DNA from: Polytrichum commune
Lineage: Eukaryota > Streptophyta > Polytrichopsida > Polytrichales > Polytrichaceae
Reading direction: 5' to 3'
Assembly: GCA_950295325.1 (NCBI GenBank)
Contig: OX485809.1
Span: 21,592,144-21,656,143 of the forward strand
DNA: 64,000 nucleotides
The notes below the pieces were generated by a model. That model searched no databases. It saw nothing but the letters and a program-made list of their open reading frames with translations, and was not told where the DNA came from. Of this stretch, positions 48,660 to 60,869 are shown one piece after another (position 1 is the stretch's first letter; the number at the start of each line of letters is the position of its first letter). Both the position numbers and the translations under genes were made by a program.

Positions 48660-49950
48660 CAGCCGGCGTGCACTCAGTTGTTACCGACAAGCTCAAGATA
48701 TTAATGGAGTTCACCATGCAGTAACATTTCAATACCTAACTGCTGAATGAGTTTGAACAGATGTTTAAATGACAAGGTGGATGACAGAAGGGGATTCCTC
48801 CTGTAAGCCTCACAGTGTTCTTTGACAAAAGAAGTTCACAACCAAACAACTGGATGCAATGATCTCAAAAGCAAGGAAATGAAGTCAATAAGAACAAATC
48901 TTTATTATTTATCTCCTATCCTTGTGTAGCTGATGATAAATGAATACGTCATACCTAGTACTCAAACACTTCAAAGATCTAATTCTTTAGGGCTGAGTTT
49001 CCGGGAGTTCAAAAGCTCACCACAACTGGTCCCATGCCTACAAAAGAATTAGGTCAATCTTTGAACTTCCATGCCTCTTTCTGCACATGTCATCACATTG
49101 CAACATCCACTTAGCATAACTCAAAGTTCACTGGAGGTTCCAGAGGCAAGAAGAAGACACCTATTAAGTACTGTCGGAATCATGAACTACAACTAGCACA
49201 TAAAATTTAACGCTCGACTGCTACATCGCACATACGCTGTCCTCAATATCCTACTTCAACAAATTTATTATTTCCTGGTGGATGCCTCGTAAACCAGTGA
49301 ACATATGTGATAAAACATCCATTACCAGACGTGGACATTACATGCAAGTCTTTGTATTAAGAATGCACAATTTCTCAAATCTTGGAAAAAAAATTCCCAA
49401 TGGGAAAAGAGACCACAGACCCAACTCTCGAGGTTAGCGAATGATTTCTACAGCATCCTGGATATACCGGCAACTGACCTGTTTCATCAAGCTTCAATCA
49501 ATTCTGATCCATAAAACTCCTGAGAACTTTCGCTTCCACCTTTCGATGTATCAAATTTTCCGCAAGCTTGTGATGGATCCAGCAACACGAAAGAATTCGG
49601 CGGAACTACTTAGCTCGGTGCAGATAGGTAACCAATACCAGCAAGCGAGAGTGTGAAAATGGCCAGCTGGTGAAAAGTGAAACAAATGTAAATTGCACAA
49701 TCCGGAGAGGAAGGAGAAGCGGGTGTCCACACATGCAGTCCTGTAAGTATTTCTCTAAGATTCTATCGTCAAAATGGTATCTGTGATCCCTCGATGTTAT
49801 CTGCTCCGTCCTCTCACGTAACGCTAGGTTTAGCTAGGGTTTCGCCATAGCCACATGTCCACCTCAGCTTTTTTTGGAAGTACAGGCCTCTCCTGCTACC
49901 CACGTGGCAGAGCCTCGTTTGCCTTAGGGTATGCGGGGTGTTATTCGGTT
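48660..49950 (-). promoter_or_regulatory. 5' region of the zinc-motif gene
   Basis: On the minus strand the sequence from ~49850 downward contains an AACCCTAG-type telobox near 49835, common in plant promoters, and mixed-composition sequence suggesting leader exons and an intron. A 45-codon ATG frame starting near 49736 has a possible donor after GCTTGCTG, but I could not join it in phase to the known exons. No TATA box is evident. Confidence 0.35.
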
Positions 49951-49954
49951 ACTT

Positions 49955-50830
49955 TCTTCATCGAACGCCTGTATTTGATTGGTGTGTGGTTGGGTGAGGA
50001 TCAAAGAACAAACACCGCTAACTTAATAAAGACCCATGTTTAAAAGAGATTGCACTATGCCTTCAAACTTTATTAACTACTACATACTCAATAATGAACC
50101 CATATCAGAGGACCTATGTATGCATTTAAGGTATACGTACCCATTTCCTCTCCCCCCCCTCCTCCCAATCTTAATACATAGAGTCCCCCTAAAGTCATGA
50201 AGTTGCACACATGTAGCCGTCACATTAAGTGTGATGGAAAAAGTAAGTTAGAAGGGCACTTATTGTACTCAAATTTTCATCTCTCAGTTATCGGAATAAT
50301 AGGTTGACCTTTGTTGTGAATATGGGTTGGATGAGAATCTTGCCTTTGAAATATTATAATAATGTCAAAACTTGGAAATGGATTATGATTTTTTTTGGTT
50401 TGTTGAATGTTGTGATATCAATTTCCAAACCTGTGAAAAATCACCCAATATCACACATGTGCTACACTTGTGTGAAGTTTCTGAAGTGAACGGAATTAGG
50501 TATGTTTACTCTAATGGAAATAGTAAGTTAAAAGAGAATGGATTTAGGTTCTTTGAAAAGGGGCACTGATTGTACTCAAGTTTTAGTCTCTCGGTTATTG
50601 GAAATAAGTCAACCTATGTTGTGGTTAAGGCTTGGGAGAGAATCTTGCTTTGAAATTTGACGGTGATTTCAAAACTTGGAAATAAATGTTGATTTTTTTT
50701 TTGTTAAATGTTGTGATACCAATTTCTAGACATGTGAAAAATCACTCGAGTTTTCACACTTGTACTATACTTATGTGAAACTGCTTATGAATAACGGAAA
50801 AGTCTATCCACCTTAGTTCATGAATCAACA
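49955..50830 (+). repeat. Composite repeat family C/J, copy 2 with internal duplication
   Basis: The left end (TGTATTTGATTGGTGTGTGG, then GTGAGGATCAAAGAACAA) matches 38930-38970. The right part occurs as two diverged tandem units, about 50275-50575 and 50580-50830, each with CTCTC(A/G)GTTAT and TTGTGATA(T/C)CAATTTC. No transposase is present. Confidence 0.75.
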
Positions 50831-53064
50831 AACATGCACCTATGCTAATCATAACTACGGGAAGTTTGGTTTTTTAATATAGTTTATGTTGACGTTTTAT
50901 CATAGATTTGTTGATGCAACACAAATTTGAAGACGTAAATATAGTCAGCAGAAGATGGAGAACTACAAAATCAAATGGATTAATAACACCCACATACTCT
51001 TGATCCATGAGGTCAATAAATTATAAACACTTGGATGGTGGGCCAACATAACATTATTAAGCAATGTGCATTAATAATGTTACGAGCATCCCAAATAACT
51101 TTGGAGGTAGCCCAAGTTGATTTTTTTTATCTATGAATAAACTACCACCCAAAATATCATCCAATTCATAGACATGTACAGTAGGAGGCATACGTGGAGC
51201 TCCCACAACGTTCCCTTGCGTTCCCCTAAACCATGACATCCTCTATAAAACCAAAAACCTAGAGGTTGACATCATCAACTCCGTGAATCTTTAATAATTT
51301 AGCATGAGCAAATTGTTGCATACGAAAGTGCCTCTCATCCATGCAACATAAAAAACTTGACTTCTTATAAGTTTACGGCTAAATTCTTTCAGACGAGTTT
51401 GGCCACGTTGTCTAAGTTGAGGTCTTTGAAGCTAATTCCGGTGTCAAATAAAGAAATTCCACACTAAAAATTATTTCAAGATCGTTTTTTATGTTAGACG
51501 AATGAGAGGTACACTTGTATGCGATAATTCCCTCTTGCCTTTAAATTCCTTTCAGCCCATTCTTCAAATGACTTATCTTTGATGCTATGGTGATGATCAA
51601 TAGCTCTTTGGAAAGCTCTTGAGACCACGAGCAAGATGAAGTCTTCATGTGCTTCATTGAGTTTTTTTCCGGGGAGGATAGAATACTATTCACAATGATG
51701 AATAATTGATTTAATTTAATTTAATTATTATTTGTGTGTGTGGGGGGGGGGGGGGGGGGGGGGAGCCATGTCACTACAATGTGTCATGAGGTGAATTGTA
51801 GATGGAATTTGGGCCGTTGGACAAGTTACCTAAGATGGACGGTATCTAGCTGTGGTGGGCAGGCAAGGAGGCTTGTGGGGTTTTGGCCACCAAGCATGGA
51901 GATGGGAGCTCAAGGATTCCGGCCGGGGTCTATGATGTGAAGGTGTTGTTAGGCATCATGGGGCTAAGGCATGTTGCCAAGCCTAAGGCATGTGGGTGTT
52001 ATTTGGTGATTTTTTTTTTCATGTTTTCCACCTTCTACCGATCAAATTTATTGAAAGATAGTTGTGTTGCATTAGAAATTCTATATTCAACAGTCATATG
52101 TACTGATTTAGGGCGTTGTTTTTGGGTGGGGTGTTGGTTTTAGCACCTTTTACTTGAGTGGATAGATCTGACAAAAACTAAGGGAATTAAACTAGGTTAC
52201 AAAAGGGATTAAATTATGACTTTAAGTAGCTTTTACTTAATACATGTTCACCCAAAAAATAAAAGCTATGTGAAAATAACATCAAAGACATAAAAACTTC
52301 AGCTTCAAGTAGTTGCAAGAATTTTCAACTTGTCGCATTTTATTGAGGTTTCCTTGTTTTCAATCTATTTGTATTTTTGCAAATGGAGGATTCCTGGACT
52401 TATGATGTAGTTGATGATATAGAAGTAGAGATGAATGAGGTTGTCGAGGAGGATATCTTCGATGACGAAAATGTCTACATAGAATACGATGTCTTCATAG
52501 AGGACATGGTTGAGGGCAATGTTTAGGAGGTTGGATGTCTTAGTAGTCCAAAGGGTCCCACCGGGGTCCCACCCTTCCTAAGTCACCTTTTGGAATTTGT
52601 TCCCCATGCTTATTATTATTTTTCAACATTCTTATACATACATAGTTTTATGTCTCATAAAATCAAGGCTACTAGTGGGAGGGGGAGGGGCAGTCAATGC
52701 CTATCTTTCTTTTGCAAAAGTTAACCAACCGTTAGATGTTGTCCACCAAGAAGTGTTGAAGAAATGGAGGAATATAGAGACTCGTCTACGTTTATTAGAG
52801 CATAATATTTACCGGAGATTGTTCCATGAGAATGCAAACATCTCCAATTTGGTTATTCCTTTTCTTGAAGAGTGTGAGAGTATTGTGCTGCAAGCCTGTA
52901 TAAGCAAAGTGCCACACAATAGAACACAAATACATGAGAAGATTCCAATGTGTAGCATTTTTATGGAATAGTCTCGGGTGATTATTATGCTTTGATACAT
53001 GTAGATGAGTTTGTATATTCCTCCAATTCTTTAATGCTTCTTAGTGGTCAACATCTAATAACAA
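50831..53064. other. Spacer; long G run and weak open frames
   Basis: A 22-base G run lies at 51742-51763 after a GT stretch. At 52381-52527 (+) an ATG frame encodes an acidic stretch (EVEMNEVVEEDIFDDENVY) that stops, and a 124-codon frame at 52597-52971 follows. Neither has a domain or clear splice sites. They may be parts of a decayed transposon gene. Confidence 0.35.
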
Positions 53065-53219
53065 CATATTCAAAATTTTGGGAGATTTCCAGTCTCCCAA
53101 TTTGATGACAGTTTAGGTGGAGTCGACCTAAAATGTACCCAGTGGGTACATTTTAGGTCGACTCAACCTAAACTATATTTTCCCAAAATCATGGAATTTT
53201 CCCAAAATTTCGAATATGG
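53065..53219. repeat. 155-bp foldback palindrome 2
   Basis: The two 77-base arms are centred on base 53142 with no spacer. The inner part is almost perfect (GTCGACCTAAAATGTACCCA, G, then its reverse complement). The outer part has more mismatches but keeps register to CATATTC...GAATATG at the tips. No coding content and no clear target duplication. Confidence 0.93.
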
Positions 53220-54600
53220 TGTTTAATGGTTGGTTAGCTTATGGAAAAGAAGGATTTATATTGTCTACCCCTCACTAGTGGCCTTGGTTTTGCGTTGAAG
53301 ACATAAAACCATGTATGCATACGACCGTTCGAAAAACGGTTTGAATTTTATATGCGCCTCGCCTCATAAGGGGCACTGAGGGGGGAGGGGGGGGGGGATC
53401 TTTGTCTTCAAACTATTGGGTGGAATTCAATTGGTGCCTTGGGGGTCCACTCTTCATACAATGTACATACTAACATAAGTGTAAAATTAGGTATTGTTAG
53501 AGGAATTAGCATACATAATATACATAAGGGGAAGATGTTGTTTTTCTCCAATGTGTACTAACTAGAATTCTATTAAGAATTTAGAATAGCGATTGATGCA
53601 CAAAAGGGTTCTAAAGTTTAGAGATAAAAAATAACAATAAATATGTTGAAAAACATAAATACATAGATGATGGAAGTTTTTTTTTCATGTAGCCTCTTGA
53701 ACATGCACATGATACACTTGGCATACACTAGAGTTTTCTTCCTTGTAGGCTAGCTGACCATCTTGGAAGTTATAAATGCATCCTATCCCTCTAGAAACTT
53801 TTATAAATAATCTAGAGTGAAGTCAACTACCCCATATATTTTAATCTATGTAATGTAAGTAATCATGGGAATCCCAACATTTGTGAAATAAGTGTAAATT
53901 ATATGATTATAGTCTTAACCCCTAATGCCCTATGCGTCCATAATCTAGTTGTGTTCAATTTGTCATTTGGAGATGATTTGAGTGGAGGTTTGATCAAAAA
54001 ACCAATCCTAATTTAATTTCTAAACCGTTGCCCGTCAAGATCATTATTGACATTCATATTATAATCTCCTACACAATAGACATTCAACGTTTGAAATTTG
54101 GATTGTCAGCAATCACTTCTAACCTGCAAACATCTATATGGCTGGATTTGTCAAAAAAAAAAAACTTAAATCTTCAGCTACGATCGTTGAAACCGAGGTC
54201 ACATTTTTTTGGACGGATTTGAGAGAAATTGGACGTGGGAAGTTAGGGGTTAAGGCAAAACCAACAACACTTTGTTGCATATTTTCATTGATATCAAGAT
54301 TCCATTTTGACCCCAAAGATTCCTTGAATTCTTGAATTTCCTTCCCACCTGCTTAACCCATGGTAATACAATAAAACGATGTAACGATGAAATCCTCATC
54401 ATTCCACATATTATTATTCTACTTCTCTTTGTGATCTTTGGACACATCCGGAAGTTTACACGAGGGGAACCAACTTACATGATGAAATGATTGAGGGTAT
54501 TACAAAGTTTGATATGCATATTCAATTTCCATGGAAACATCAATTACACTGATGCAATGTCCCTGTAATAACGTACAACCCAATGTCGACAAACCTTGTT
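53220..54600. other. Spacer; repeat family H copy 2 at ~53440-53680
   Basis: Bases 53440-53680 resemble 26215-26470. A G-rich run lies near 53379-53398. No gene is supported. Confidence 0.45.
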
Positions 54601-55204
54601 TTCATGTCCACAATCTTGTTGTCTTGCCTTTGTAATCCTCACTATATACTCCATGCGACATGAATGAGAGATTAACCCGCAATCTTTTGAGTCCTTCACC
54701 CCATACCGTCCAGAACTTGGTCTTTTGCTCGTCCTTTGAAACCAAGGGCCACTTCACACACGAGCCAAGAGCCGTGACCATGAGATTGTGAGAGCTCAAA
54801 AGAAAGTGTCCCAAGGCCGTCCCAACACACCTCCAACATCATGTAGTGTGGTCACGGACCCTCCAGTGTAGTGTGAAGCCATATATATGTGACCGGGCCC
54901 TCAACCAAGTGCTATTTCAATGAACTTCTATTCATGCGGGTTCTCACGAATGAACAAGTAGAATAAACCAACGGTTGTGAGCGTTCGGAGTGCCATGGTC
55001 TCCCGGTTGTGTGTGTCAGGCCTACCTCCAAGAAGTGGTTTTTTGAAGATAGCCCAAGTGACCATGAAACATGATCCATTCGATGCCGTGTAGGAAGGAA
55101 TCCATGCGGTGTGAAGTGAACTTGGACCGGCTCCGCCGTTTCCACTAATGAGAGTGCTTGAAGCGGAGTGGTCACGGGCTCTCAGTCTCGTGTGGGAAGT
55201 GGCC

Positions 55205-55447
55205 CTAAGGGACGAAGAAACAAGATTGACACAAGGAGGTAGGAGGCTCCACGGGTGGTTCCTCCTTCACTTTCTTTGCCGCTTCTGCCGCTTTGCGAGC
55301 CTTCTCTTCAGCAAGAATGATGTCCATAATATCTGGAAGATCGTCAATCCAGAAATACAAGACTGGTTCTTCCCATTGAGGCTTCACCCTTCGCACCCCG
55401 AGAAGCTCTCCCTTGGTTACTCTGGTGATGGAAATGCAAGTTGGGTC
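55205..55447 (-). other. Exon-like coding block, possibly a captured gene fragment
   Basis: On the minus strand a splice-acceptor-like TTTCCATCACCAG at ~55459-55447 precedes an open block. It reads GELLGVRRVKPQWEEPVLYF, then IDDLPDIMDIILAEEKARK, then an Ala/Lys/Glu helix and Pro-Val repeats, stopping at 55205. Composition is richer in G+C than the flanks and residue use looks genuinely coding. It lies directly beside the family A element starting at 55484. It could be an exon of an unannotated gene or a fragment carried by a transposon. Less convincing minus-strand frames continue at 54912-55175 and 54602-54814. I do not recognise the protein. Confidence 0.35.
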
Positions 55448-55483
55448 AAGACAAGGGATGGTAGTACATTTCAAATGCTCACA

Positions 55484-56227
55484 ATACACCCCTAAACTCC
55501 GTATTATCAACCCCCATAATGTCACTCACTCTCTAATATCCCGAAACCCTAGGGAACGCATGTTCGTAGTTCAAAATCTCACTTCTTTTTGTCACTTTTC
55601 TCTCCCTTGTATCACGAATTTTGTCATTAATGCAAACCACCAAAGAAGTCAACCCACACCCTCACATTGCACCATGTGTCAACATGTGGAGTGTCTTCTT
55701 CTTCTTCTTCTTCTTCTTCTTCAATGTTGGTGCATGCATCCGCCACATTGTAAAATTGTAAAACAATCTATATACCCTAAACTCTGTAATATCAACCCCC
55801 ATAACGTCAGTCACTCTCTAATATCCCGAAACCCTAGGGAACGGATGTTCGTAGTTCAAATCTCACTCCTCATTGTCACCTTTCTCTCCCTTGTATCACG
55901 AATTTTTGTCATTAATGCAGACCACCAAAGAAGTCAACCCACACTCTTACATTGCGCCATGTGTCAACATGTGGAGTGTCACCTTCTTCTTCTTCTTCTT
56001 ATGCCACTTGTTGAATGTTGATGCATACATATGCCACATCACCCGGGAAGGCCAAGTGGAGTGGACCATACCACACCATTTAATATGTTACACTTTGTGT
56101 TATTCCATAGTGTCACATGCTACACTAATTCACAAACATCACGCATCCATGTTAACACTACAAAACTCCGTAATATCACATGCACTTTAATTGCGACAGG
56201 TGTGATACTACGGAGTTTAGAGTGTAT
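55484..56227 (-). repeat. Repeat family A, long inverted copy with duplicated half
   Basis: The left end is ATACACCCCTAAACTCCGTA. The right end, reversed and complemented, is ATACACTCTAAACTCCGTA, a clear terminal inverted repeat. The left half occurs twice (about 55490-55735 and 55775-56015), each with TCTAATATCCCGAAACCCTA and a TTC run. No matching flanking duplication could be found. Confidence 0.8.
55694..55722. repeat. (TTC)n microsatellite
   Basis: A TTC run lies inside the first half of the family A copy. A shorter one sits at the same position of the second half (~55983-56000). Confidence 0.9.
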
Positions 56228-57200
56228 AGTCATGTAAGAGTATGAACAAGAGTGTGGTAAGCAAGTGAGGCCTTACCTTAGATGGTGATCTATCCTCACT
56301 ATGGGCGGAGGTGGGGTCTTCTCCCGTGGCCTCCTATGCCAAGCGCGAAGCTTCTCAATGCTTTCTTGGTTGTTTTTGTAATGTCGTCTTGTGTTCAATT
56401 TGTCGGCTTTCATGCTGTATCAAACAACCTAATTTCCATAAGGAAAAAAATTGAGGTTCTTACTGAGAGACATGATATTTTTTGTGCTTTTAGTTCATGT
56501 CAAACTTCTTGGGCAGCTTCGAATATTTTTAGCTTATTTCCAAATTTTCATTTTACAGAAGTAAAAACTGTAAAAATGAATGTATATTTTAATACTTTTC
56601 TGATTCTTTTAAAAAAAGGTTAAGAATTACATAATTCCTATCAATAGGGCATTGTATTTGCAAGTTATGAGTCAATCCAAGCTTGATTATTTGTCAACGT
56701 TGTTGCAAAATGACATATTTACGAACTCAATGAATAAATAAATAAAACATAATCAAATTTGTGTAGAACGTACAACTCATAAATGTGAAGTTCCTCAATA
56801 TCGGGTTCATTTATGACGACACTGAAATTCCATGGAACTTCAGGTGGTATCCACATCTCAGGTCGAGTCCACATTGTACTAGCTCTATGGACCTATGACC
56901 ATCGAAAATGCAAATCTGTCATGTTGTCCCTTTGTCGAGATTGTGATTAAATTATTCATGTAGGTGCATGTTGTCATAAAGTCTCACTGCATATTATAAT
57001 TCATAAATAAACATAAATAAACAACAATTAAACAAAACTTTTATTATACATTCATCAATCCACAATGTGATTTATATTTAACAACATGGTGTGGTCGGAA
57101 GAAGATTCTTGATGTCAAGCCTTTAATTATGTTGGTTTGCAATATTCGACATTTGAAATTTTTTTCTTGAATGTCCAACAAGCAAATCAAGATGCATTCA
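56228..57200. other. Spacer; 3' flank of the next gene
   Basis: A+T-rich sequence without recognisable genes. The part just below 57201 is the probable 3' UTR of the minus-strand gene. Confidence 0.4.
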
Positions 57201-58561
57201 TCAATAAATATGAAGAAGGTAGGAGTTGGTTTGGCGTACATGTGGGATGGGTGGGTGATAGCAAACGGGGTGAATAAGCTTGGGGAGCTTGGGTAAAAAG
57301 TAGCATTGTAGTCGTCGAAGCTCAGGCTTCAAGAACAAACGCACAAGTGTGCATGAGTTGTTGAGCAAAAAATGGCCATCTGATCGGTTGTAAAAAGGCG
57401 TTGGAGCTGGTCTTTGGACACCTCTAGGATCCCATCTCCTAGGGGGTTTCAACCCAAACATGTTGGGGTCTTTAATATTATACCATACCCATTCATGTGC
57501 TTCCTTAGCCTGCATGCATGAAAGCAAGTTGCCATAACATAAGGTGGATAATGCTTAAATAATTGCATAACATCATTTAAGTATCGTATTTCTAGCTTCG
57601 GTGAGCCCGTAAATATCACTTGATTGCTTTTGCATAATTATTTCTCCTACATGCTCCTTGTTAGGTTCAAGCTAAAATTCACTAACATGGATGGGAGAGT
57701 AGAGGACAACTGTGTCAAATGCAACATTCCACTTTCTAGACCTATGCAACTGTTCAAGGTTTACAATCATCTTGATTTTCACAATCCTATTGCATTGGCC
57801 TTCACAGATATTTGCTAATCATAGCTTGTGTTATCATGCGTAGCATAGTATGTAGTATTAAATTCTTGTCCAACTCATTGTAAGCATAATATTTTAGAAA
57901 TCCTTTATGCAATTGACATAAAGATAGTAAGATTCTTCATTCTACACCTCTAAATGCGTTTAGCATGTTCGTACCAACTGTGTATTCTCTGTATATTGGA
58001 TGACATGAAATTTTCATCGAATTCTTTCGAAGTCACATTGTGTGGATGTTAAGAAGTGTAACCTTATAAGACAACAAACTATCACTATCCATCAAAATGG
58101 CACATCACAATGTATCCTCACATTCTACAATTTCAAAATGTTGAAAGTATAAGAAACCAATTTTGGCCCCCCAAAGAATTTAGGGGCTAAAGGATGTGTA
58201 GGCTCCAACTCACATTAGGGTTTCGAGCAAACGTCAAGTCCCCCATGACACGATCGTGTATTCCAAAATCTGTTTGCCCCACCCGCCCCGCCTTGTTTTT
58301 GGTGGGTGTGACGAGCTTGCGGGCCAACTCTTGCATAGAACCATCCTGCCAAACAGGTTCTGCAGCTGCATCTTGGTACCCAGGGTATGCACCATACCGA
58401 TGCTTGTAATTTCTGAACACTGGTTGTTCTATTACCTCAAGCCCTGGAAAATGGGGTTTTGGAGGCTTTGGGGGATAGGGGTAGTCGCGCGCACTTTGGG
58501 GCAATGGATCCAAGGTCTTTCGATAATCTCGCCTTGGCGGAGATTTTTTTTTGCAACCCAT
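57201..58561 (-). CDS. Unrecognised Pro/aromatic-rich protein (2 exons)
   Basis: Exon 1 is 58561-58214 (116 codons, ending AAT/GTGAGT). Exon 2 is 57509-57201, starting after GCATGCAG. Both are in phase 0 and give 218 residues. The ATG at 58561 starts MGCKKKSPPRRDYRKT; a frame start 18 bases upstream is not an ATG. The protein is rich in Pro, Tyr and Trp with short motifs such as DYPYPPKPPKPHFPG, NYKHRYGAYPGYQD and HEWVWYNIKDPNMFG. It has no signal peptide and no membrane segment. Codon use and clean splice sites suggest a real gene. The C-terminal ~50 residues after DGHFLLNN are hydrophobic and less convincing, so the true 3' end may differ. Small tyrosine- and proline-rich proteins of this sort are common in cilia and flagella, but this is speculation. 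Confidence 0.6.
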
Positions 58562-59042
58562 TATTGTTGACGTGATCAATCAACAAGCAAGATAGATAGA
58601 TATAAATGCCAGCTCCTTTCGGAGCAAGCATGAATAAAGAGCCTCTTCGCCCTCAATCACCAACACCATATGTAGGGTAAAAATGATCAATCAATCCATC
58701 TCCTCCGACATGTATGACCTTCTTGCAATAGGAGAGTGGAGTTTAAACAGGATGTGACATTAAGAGGCAAATTCTGTGATCTTATCTTGGAATTGAAGCA
58801 AGTGGGATCAACATCTAGCTCCTATTGTCACATTGCGGCATTGCAGTTCTCCTGAAGACATTGAAGTACAATTTGCACCCTGTACCTGCATGTCCAATAT
58901 ACGTAAGCCCGTATATTGACAATTAATTACCACATGTAGAGAAGAGATTGATGAGCATTCCATGCACAACTTTCTTGCATGATTCAAGGATCGAAGGATG
59001 AATTTGAAACAAGAGACAAATATTGCTTGCAGTGAATCGAAA
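58562..59042 (-). promoter_or_regulatory. 5' flank of the 58.5-kb gene
   Basis: Probable 5' UTR and promoter of the minus-strand gene. GATA-rich sequence occurs just upstream of the ATG on the minus strand. No firm TATA or known box could be placed. Confidence 0.35.
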
Positions 59043-59342
59043 TTAACAAGTAACCATTTCCACCATCATGTTGCGTTGTGGATCCAATCGTTGTTTGGAT
59101 GCAGGGTTTGGTGGTGCATGAAGCTGTTGTGGTCGACATCGATTTCTGTGCGTGTTTCTGCAACTGGTCTCAACTCTTTCTCCATGACCTCCAGGAACAA
59201 TAACCCAACCTTTCTCAACCTCATTGCAAGGATCGAAGAAACACCATTCAATGGCTTTTTGTTGCACTTTTGCTGCGATAATATATATGCAAATGGCCTC
59301 TGAAACAACGCTTCGTGGGTTTACCGCTTGCGTGCCATTCAT
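59043..59342 (-). other. Open frame, possible small gene or exon
   Basis: An ATG frame of 99 codons starts at 59342 and includes AIEWCFFDPCNEVEKGWVIV, which looks protein-like, followed by a more random Arg/Pro tail. A second minus-strand frame (59308-59066) also reads plausibly in its second half, so a frameshifted pseudogene is possible. No domain is recognised. Confidence 0.22.
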
Positions 59343-60185
59343 GGTGGGACACCAACACCCCTTCCCTCTACAAATGATGCTTCGTGATTAAGCCTTAAAC
59401 GCCACTCTAAAGGCTCTCTTGGGACACTGTCGAGGTGGCATGGGAGATCCATCGACCTGCTTCTTTAAGCTCACAATGTCAAAAGTAACATGCAACAATT
59501 GACCCGTCCATCAACTACATGCGTTTTCGATAAGACTACAGTAGTTAATATATGTTTGTAGATTTAAAGACGCAAGTTCAGGCCCAATATATTTAATTTT
59601 AGGGTTTTTTTTTTAAAAGGAAAAAAGAACACTTGCATGAAGTTCACCAAGTAAACTGAGGGTCCACCAACCATATGGATATGACCTTTAAATTGATAAA
59701 TTCTCAGTTTTTGGTTTTCCAAGGTTTTTTACTTTCTGACATAACAACTATTGATTTATAGTGCAAGTACTAAGCAACGTGTGATGTTATGTGATAAAAT
59801 CCTTGAGTTTTTAGGGGTTAGATCAATTTTTGTAAGAAAAGAGTTTATGAAGGGATACAATTTGACATTTTTCCGATTTTTAAAATTTTATTTATTTTTT
59901 TGTTTGCTTTTTTGGTGTGTGTGTGTGTGTTGGATTTTCATCAACCATAGATCAACCGGTCAACACCCATGAGGTGACTAATACACCAAGTGGCCGATTA
60001 ATTATGCTAATTGGTCACTTGATTAACCCATAGTCAAATGTTCAACCTTGGATTGTAGGTCCAATGGGTCCATGTGTAGCCCACTTTTAGGGCAATACTT
60101 GGCTATGGTCATTTGTAGTGAACCAAGGTTTGTCCCCTTGTAGATTTAGTTTGGAATGGAGCAATCCTGGAACACTACACCGTTT
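59343..60185. other. Spacer, no recognised gene
   Basis: A+T-rich; a short GT run lies near 59916-59930. Nothing recognisable. Confidence 0.45.
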
Positions 60186-60450
60186 ATGGTAATTAGTGTC
60201 ATGTACACTATTTGCGAAGGCCTAGACTAGATGCCTAGACACCTCAAAGTGTCACATGCACTTATTGCCAATATGATATTATTTGTCAACATAAGTATTT
60301 TTTTAGGTGAAAATTTATTTACATCAAGACATTTAGCGTAGCTCATTGAGATACTTGAGATGATAGTTTTGAGTTTTAGTATGCAAGGGTAAGATATTAT
60401 TGTTGAGCATATAAATGGCAAGTGTCATTTGTGTACACTTTAGTCTCTCA
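60186..60450 (-). repeat. Dispersed repeat family E, copy 2
   Basis: This block is the reverse complement relative of 12590-12880, matching end to end with scattered differences. Confidence 0.8.
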
Positions 60451-60654
60451 ACTTGGTTTAACATCCTCACATGGAGTATGATTTGGAAATCATGTTGTAA
60501 TGACAATCCAGAGCAATGATCGGGGAAATTTTGGGCATAATCGGTTGAGATCCTAGTGTTTGCAAGTCCAACCGGTTACATGTTGACATCCTTCGGTTTT
60601 CCTTTATTAAATTGGGGTATTTTCTATAAATTCCTCTACATCGATCGGTAAATT

Positions 60655-60730
60655 TCTTGCAGTCTTGAACTTGAAGTGGTTATTTCTCAAACTCAACCGG
60701 TTCATCTGTAACTAAGTGCCGCTTCTCCCC
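60655..60730 (+). repeat. Fragment related to the hAT internal 103-bp repeat
   Basis: GCAGTCTTGAACTTGAAG and CTCAAACTCAACCGGTTCAT correspond to the unit repeated at 8965-9195. The hAT ends and target duplications are not found here, so it is a partial or ancestral copy. Confidence 0.65.
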
Positions 60731-60869
60731 AATCATAGATCCAGAGGGCGCTTGGTGGTTAAACTGAGGCTCAGTTTTGATTTAATTTTTCTTTTGAAAG
60801 GTCTTCACGGTGACGGTGTTATTTGCATGACGCACTATAGTTGTGAAGAGCTACCTTTAAGGTTGAGAC

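Noticed and set aside
55680-56000. CRISPR-like spaced repeats
   Set aside because: The repeats are microsatellites and a duplicated half of a transposon-like element in a plant genome. There is no regular repeat-spacer array.
56282-56623. 113-codon plus-strand frame
   Set aside because: No motif, no splice partner, A+T-rich tail; consistent with chance.
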